Of a stretch of 7,768 nt of DNA, positions 5,550 to 7,768 are shown in pieces. The notes beneath the pieces are model-generated. The model did not search any database. It saw only the letters and a list, made by a program, of their open reading frames with translations, and was not told the origin of the DNA. Location: assembly GCA_947627405.1 (NCBI GenBank), contig CANQVY010000056.1, forward strand, positions 1 to 7,768, read 5' to 3'. Numbering within the stretch: position 1 is the stretch's first letter; the number at the start of each line of letters is the position of its first letter. This stretch comes from an uncultured Bacilli bacterium. Lineage in GTDB: Bacteria; Bacillota_I; Bacilli_A; RF39; UBA660. The translations under genes and the position numbers were made by a program.

Positions 5550-7553
5550 TTAGAACTCCTCCTCTATACATGCAAAAGTTTCTGATTGTTTTTTAATTGC
5601 ATATTTTTTTCCTATTTTTGAAAAAATTTTATCACTGGCCATATTATAATCTTTATCCATAACAACAATAACTATTTGATTACAATATTTTGGTAAGTTA
5701 AGACAAATATTAGAAATATGTTTTTCATCAGTATTTGAAAATGGTGCATCCATTACTAATGGGTAATTATCATCTGTTTTATCTTGTTCAAATACATCAT
5801 CATCTGAGTTGCTATTAATTTTTTCTTTAATAAGTTTCATTAATCCAGCGACAAATGAAAAATTCATAACTGTTTCTAATCCTTTTGACGTATCTAATTT
5901 TGATGAATCAGCTAATGTTGTTGAAACCTGAAATTTATCATTTATAATAATCTTTCTATTTCCCGTATACATTTCATCAAAAATCGAACCAACAGTCTCT
6001 TCAAGCTTACTTCTAATATTTTCTTTTTCTTTAGTTATTTTTCTTTCAGCGATTTTATAAATTCTTTCTGAATATTTAATACATTTATAGATAAAATTAT
6101 TTTTTTCGGTTGCGCTGCTTAACTTTCTTATTTTATCATTTAATTTTTCGATTTCACTATCTAAAAGAGGAATTGTAGAAGAATTAATATAATGAAGTTC
6201 GCCTTCTTTAAAACTTTTTTGTTGTTCTAGATTTTTTATTTCTACTTGAACTTCTCCAATATCTTTTTTTCCTTCAATTCTTTTTCTTATCTTATCCAAT
6301 CGTTCTTGATAATCATCCAATTTAGATATGCAATCCAAAACATCTCCAGCTGTAGTACTCAAAATGTCCATTTGTGTTGAACAATAACTAATATTTATTA
6401 ATTCGTTATTGACAAAGCTATCAACATGCTTGCCATAATTTCGCGGTTCAATGTAATTTTTTTGATCTAATAAATGATTATAAGCATCATTATGTGTTTC
6501 AATTTTTGTTCCGCATAAACAATATCCTCTTTGAATCAACTCATCAATTGCCTCTTCAGTAATATGAGAAACGCTTTTTTCGGTTGTAAAATCAGCATGC
6601 TTTAAAAAATCTTGTAAATCACTTTGTAAAAACGAATAGGCAAACAAGGAATCTAATAACTTATTATTATTTATTAAGCTCATTAACGAATCAAAAGTTG
6701 AATTTTTATCATCAATCAACTTATTCATTTTATTTGTAATATCCTTTTTTTCTTCTTGATCCTGTAAAATATTTTTATTTTCATCCAACTGTCTTTCTTT
6801 TTCAGTAAGTTGTATCTCCAAATCATTAATTGTTGAGTTAATTGTCTTAACTAAATCTAATTTATTCTCTCTTTCAAATTGTTTTTGTTCTAAACTATCC
6901 TGTAATGATTGAGATTCTATTGGATCTTTTATTTCTAATTTGGACTGGAATCTCTTAATAACATTATCGGGTTTTAAAGGATTAAAATAATCAGTTAAAG
7001 TCTCCGTCATTTTTAGACCCATTATTTCTGAAACAGCACTAGTTAAATTTGCTTTCTTCGTAATTTGTTCTATACTATTTGTTTCACCATCATAGAAAAA
7101 ATATGATGATAAATCACGACTTAAAATATTATCAATTTCATCATTTACTAATATATCATCAGTTATGGGAATCGCATTACCACCATTACCAATTTTAAGC
7201 AATTCAATTTTTGCCTTGCCTTGAATTCTAACTTCATTAGAAGGAAGCTTAACATATAATTCTTTTGTTGTAATTCTATATGAAAATTGATTATGATCTA
7301 ATTCTAATACTGCTTTTACTTCTTCTTCATCACCACATTTCATTAAATCAATTACTTCCTTATTTAAAAGAATCTTATCATCAAAATTTTTAATACCAAA
7401 TAAACACCATAAAAATGATTTTACTAAAGTAGTCTTACCATAAGTATTTCCACCAGTGATAATTGTAAATGGTTTATCAGCATCTTGTGAAAATTCAATG
7501 TTAATATTTTTAAATTGTCTAAAGTTTTTAAGTTTAAATGATTTAATTTCCAT
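5550..7553 (-). CDS. SMC-like ABC ATPase of the DndD / ABC-3C type
   Basis: At 667 aa this is about the length of DndD. The N-terminal half-ATPase has Walker A GGNTYGKT (34-41) followed by TLVKSFLWCLFG, and YFFYDGE (151-157), which matches the FFFDGE hallmark of DndD-type ATPases. Two charged coiled-coil arms (about 200-290 and 410-515) flank a central region with CLCG (345-348), where Rad50-like proteins have a zinc hook; here it is CxC, not CxxC. The C-terminal half-ATPase has a degenerate signature SKGLE (556-560) before NFSFVAGL, Walker B PLVMDAPF (598-605) with D602, and D-loop SNTD (606-609). DndD couples ATP hydrolysis to DNA in phosphorothioation systems, while ABC-3C ATPases act as sensors in conflict systems; the sequence alone does not decide between them. 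The start overlaps the end of the 54-aa gene by 11 bases, which implies coupled translation. No dndB or dndC is visible in the window. Confidence 0.9.
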   Translation of the reverse strand: MEIKSFKLKNFRQFKNINIEFSQDADKPFTIITGGNTYGKTTLVKSFLWCLFGIKNFDDKILLNKEVIDLMKCGDEEEVKAVLELDHNQFSYRITTKELYVKLPSNEVRIQGKAKIELLKIGNGGNAIPITDDILVNDEIDNILSRDLSSYFFYDGETNSIEQITKKANLTSAVSEIMGLKMTETLTDYFNPLKPDNVIKRFQSKLEIKDPIESQSLQDSLEQKQFERENKLDLVKTINSTINDLEIQLTEKERQLDENKNILQDQEEKKDITNKMNKLIDDKNSTFDSLMSLINNNKLLDSLFAYSFLQSDLQDFLKHADFTTEKSVSHITEEAIDELIQRGYCLCGTKIETHNDAYNHLLDQKNYIEPRNYGKHVDSFVNNELINISYCSTQMDILSTTAGDVLDCISKLDDYQERLDKIRKRIEGKKDIGEVQVEIKNLEQQKSFKEGELHYINSSTIPLLDSEIEKLNDKIRKLSSATEKNNFIYKCIKYSERIYKIAERKITKEKENIRSKLEETVGSIFDEMYTGNRKIIINDKFQVSTTLADSSKLDTSKGLETVMNFSFVAGLMKLIKEKINSNSDDDVFEQDKTDDNYPLVMDAPFSNTDEKHISNICLNLPKYCNQIVIVVMDKDYNMASDKIFSKIGKKYAIKKQSETFACIEEEF

Positions 7554-7707
7554 CTTTTAACACCCTTTCAATTCCTTCCACAATTTCAGATATTATCTGA
7601 GCTCTAGTTGTACCTTTATTTTCCCTTTGTTTAAATTTTTTACAAGATAGTCTGATTATTTCCTTTATTTTTTCATTATCAAAATCTTTTTTTGTATTAT
7701 TATTCAT
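7543..7707 (-). CDS. 54-aa protein of unknown function, first visible gene of the ABC ATPase operon
   Basis: I place the start at the ATG at 7707. A longer frame opening with TTG at 7731 is possible, but its first codons are themselves the Shine-Dalgarno (GGAGAAGGAGGAG, about 7718-7730) for the 7707 ATG, so that start is unlikely. The 54-aa product is charged and mostly helical: residues 10-28 (DNEKIKEIIRLSCKKFKQR), a KGTTRAQ turn at 31-37, then a helix IISEIVEGIERVL (38-50). The helix-turn-helix appearance is weak and I do not recognise a family. Its end overlaps the ATPase start by 11 bases, which argues that it is translated and belongs to the complex. The 61 bases left upstream contain stops in all three minus-strand frames, so any preceding gene ends there; the closest possible stop is TGA at 7732-7734. 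Confidence 0.7.
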   Translation of the reverse strand: MNNNTKKDFDNEKIKEIIRLSCKKFKQRENKGTTRAQIISEIVEGIERVLKDGN

Positions 7708-7768
7708 AACTATCAACTCCTCCTTCTCCAATCACATTAATACTATATGCACTTTAAATTTCATCAAC

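Noticed and set aside
7735..7768. Possible promoter for the ABC operon (TTGATG and a TATAGT-like box)
   Set aside because: The spacing is 14 bases and both boxes are poor; the operon may continue upstream of the window instead.

Overview
This is a very A+T-rich window (G+C looks like roughly a quarter, judged by eye). It has strong AGGAGG-type ribosome binding sites, TAA stops, TGG used for Trp, and near-consensus TTGACA/TATAAT promoters. That points to a low-GC Gram-positive bacterium (Bacilli, Clostridia or Erysipelotrichia-like). Every convincing gene lies on the minus strand, so transcription runs from high to low coordinates. The content (DNA methyltransferase-type proteins, an SMC/DndD-like ABC ATPase, an AAA-DUF4143 protein) is typical of an accessory defence island. 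No transposase, integrase, tRNA or CRISPR array was seen.

Layout in transcription order. (1) 7707-5031 is a tightly packed three-gene operon: a 54-aa protein, a 667-aa ABC ATPase of the DndD/ABC-3C type, and a 172-aa helical protein. The first two genes overlap by 11 bases, the last two abut as TAAATG, and a hairpin terminator follows at 4916-4938. (2) 4731-3412 is a single AAA ATPase with a C-terminal DUF4143/PD-(D/E)XK-like domain. Its promoter lies in three direct repeats with exact 33-bp spacing, and it ends in a hairpin terminator at 3308-3336. (3) 3129-842 is a two-gene operon. The first gene fuses an HsdM-like adenine methyltransferase lacking a canonical NPP(F/Y/W) motif to a single HsdS-like target-recognition domain. 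The second encodes a 175-aa protein with a small Rossmann-like core. Two almost identical consensus promoters drive the operon, interleaved with three copies of the palindrome TTGGT-N8-ACCAA. (4) 631-1 is the N-terminal 210 residues of a second DNA methyltransferase/restriction subunit M, which runs off the left edge.

How the genes may work together. The ABC operon resembles the sensor and mechanical part of a DndD-like or ABC-three-component defence system, without recognisable sulfur-transfer genes in this window. The methyltransferase-TRD protein could be a catalytically altered DNA reader that also represses its own palindrome-flanked promoters; this is inference. The strongest candidates for something undescribed are that protein with its operator array, the 33-bp repeat array before the DUF4143 gene, and the compact 54-aa/ABC/172-aa operon.
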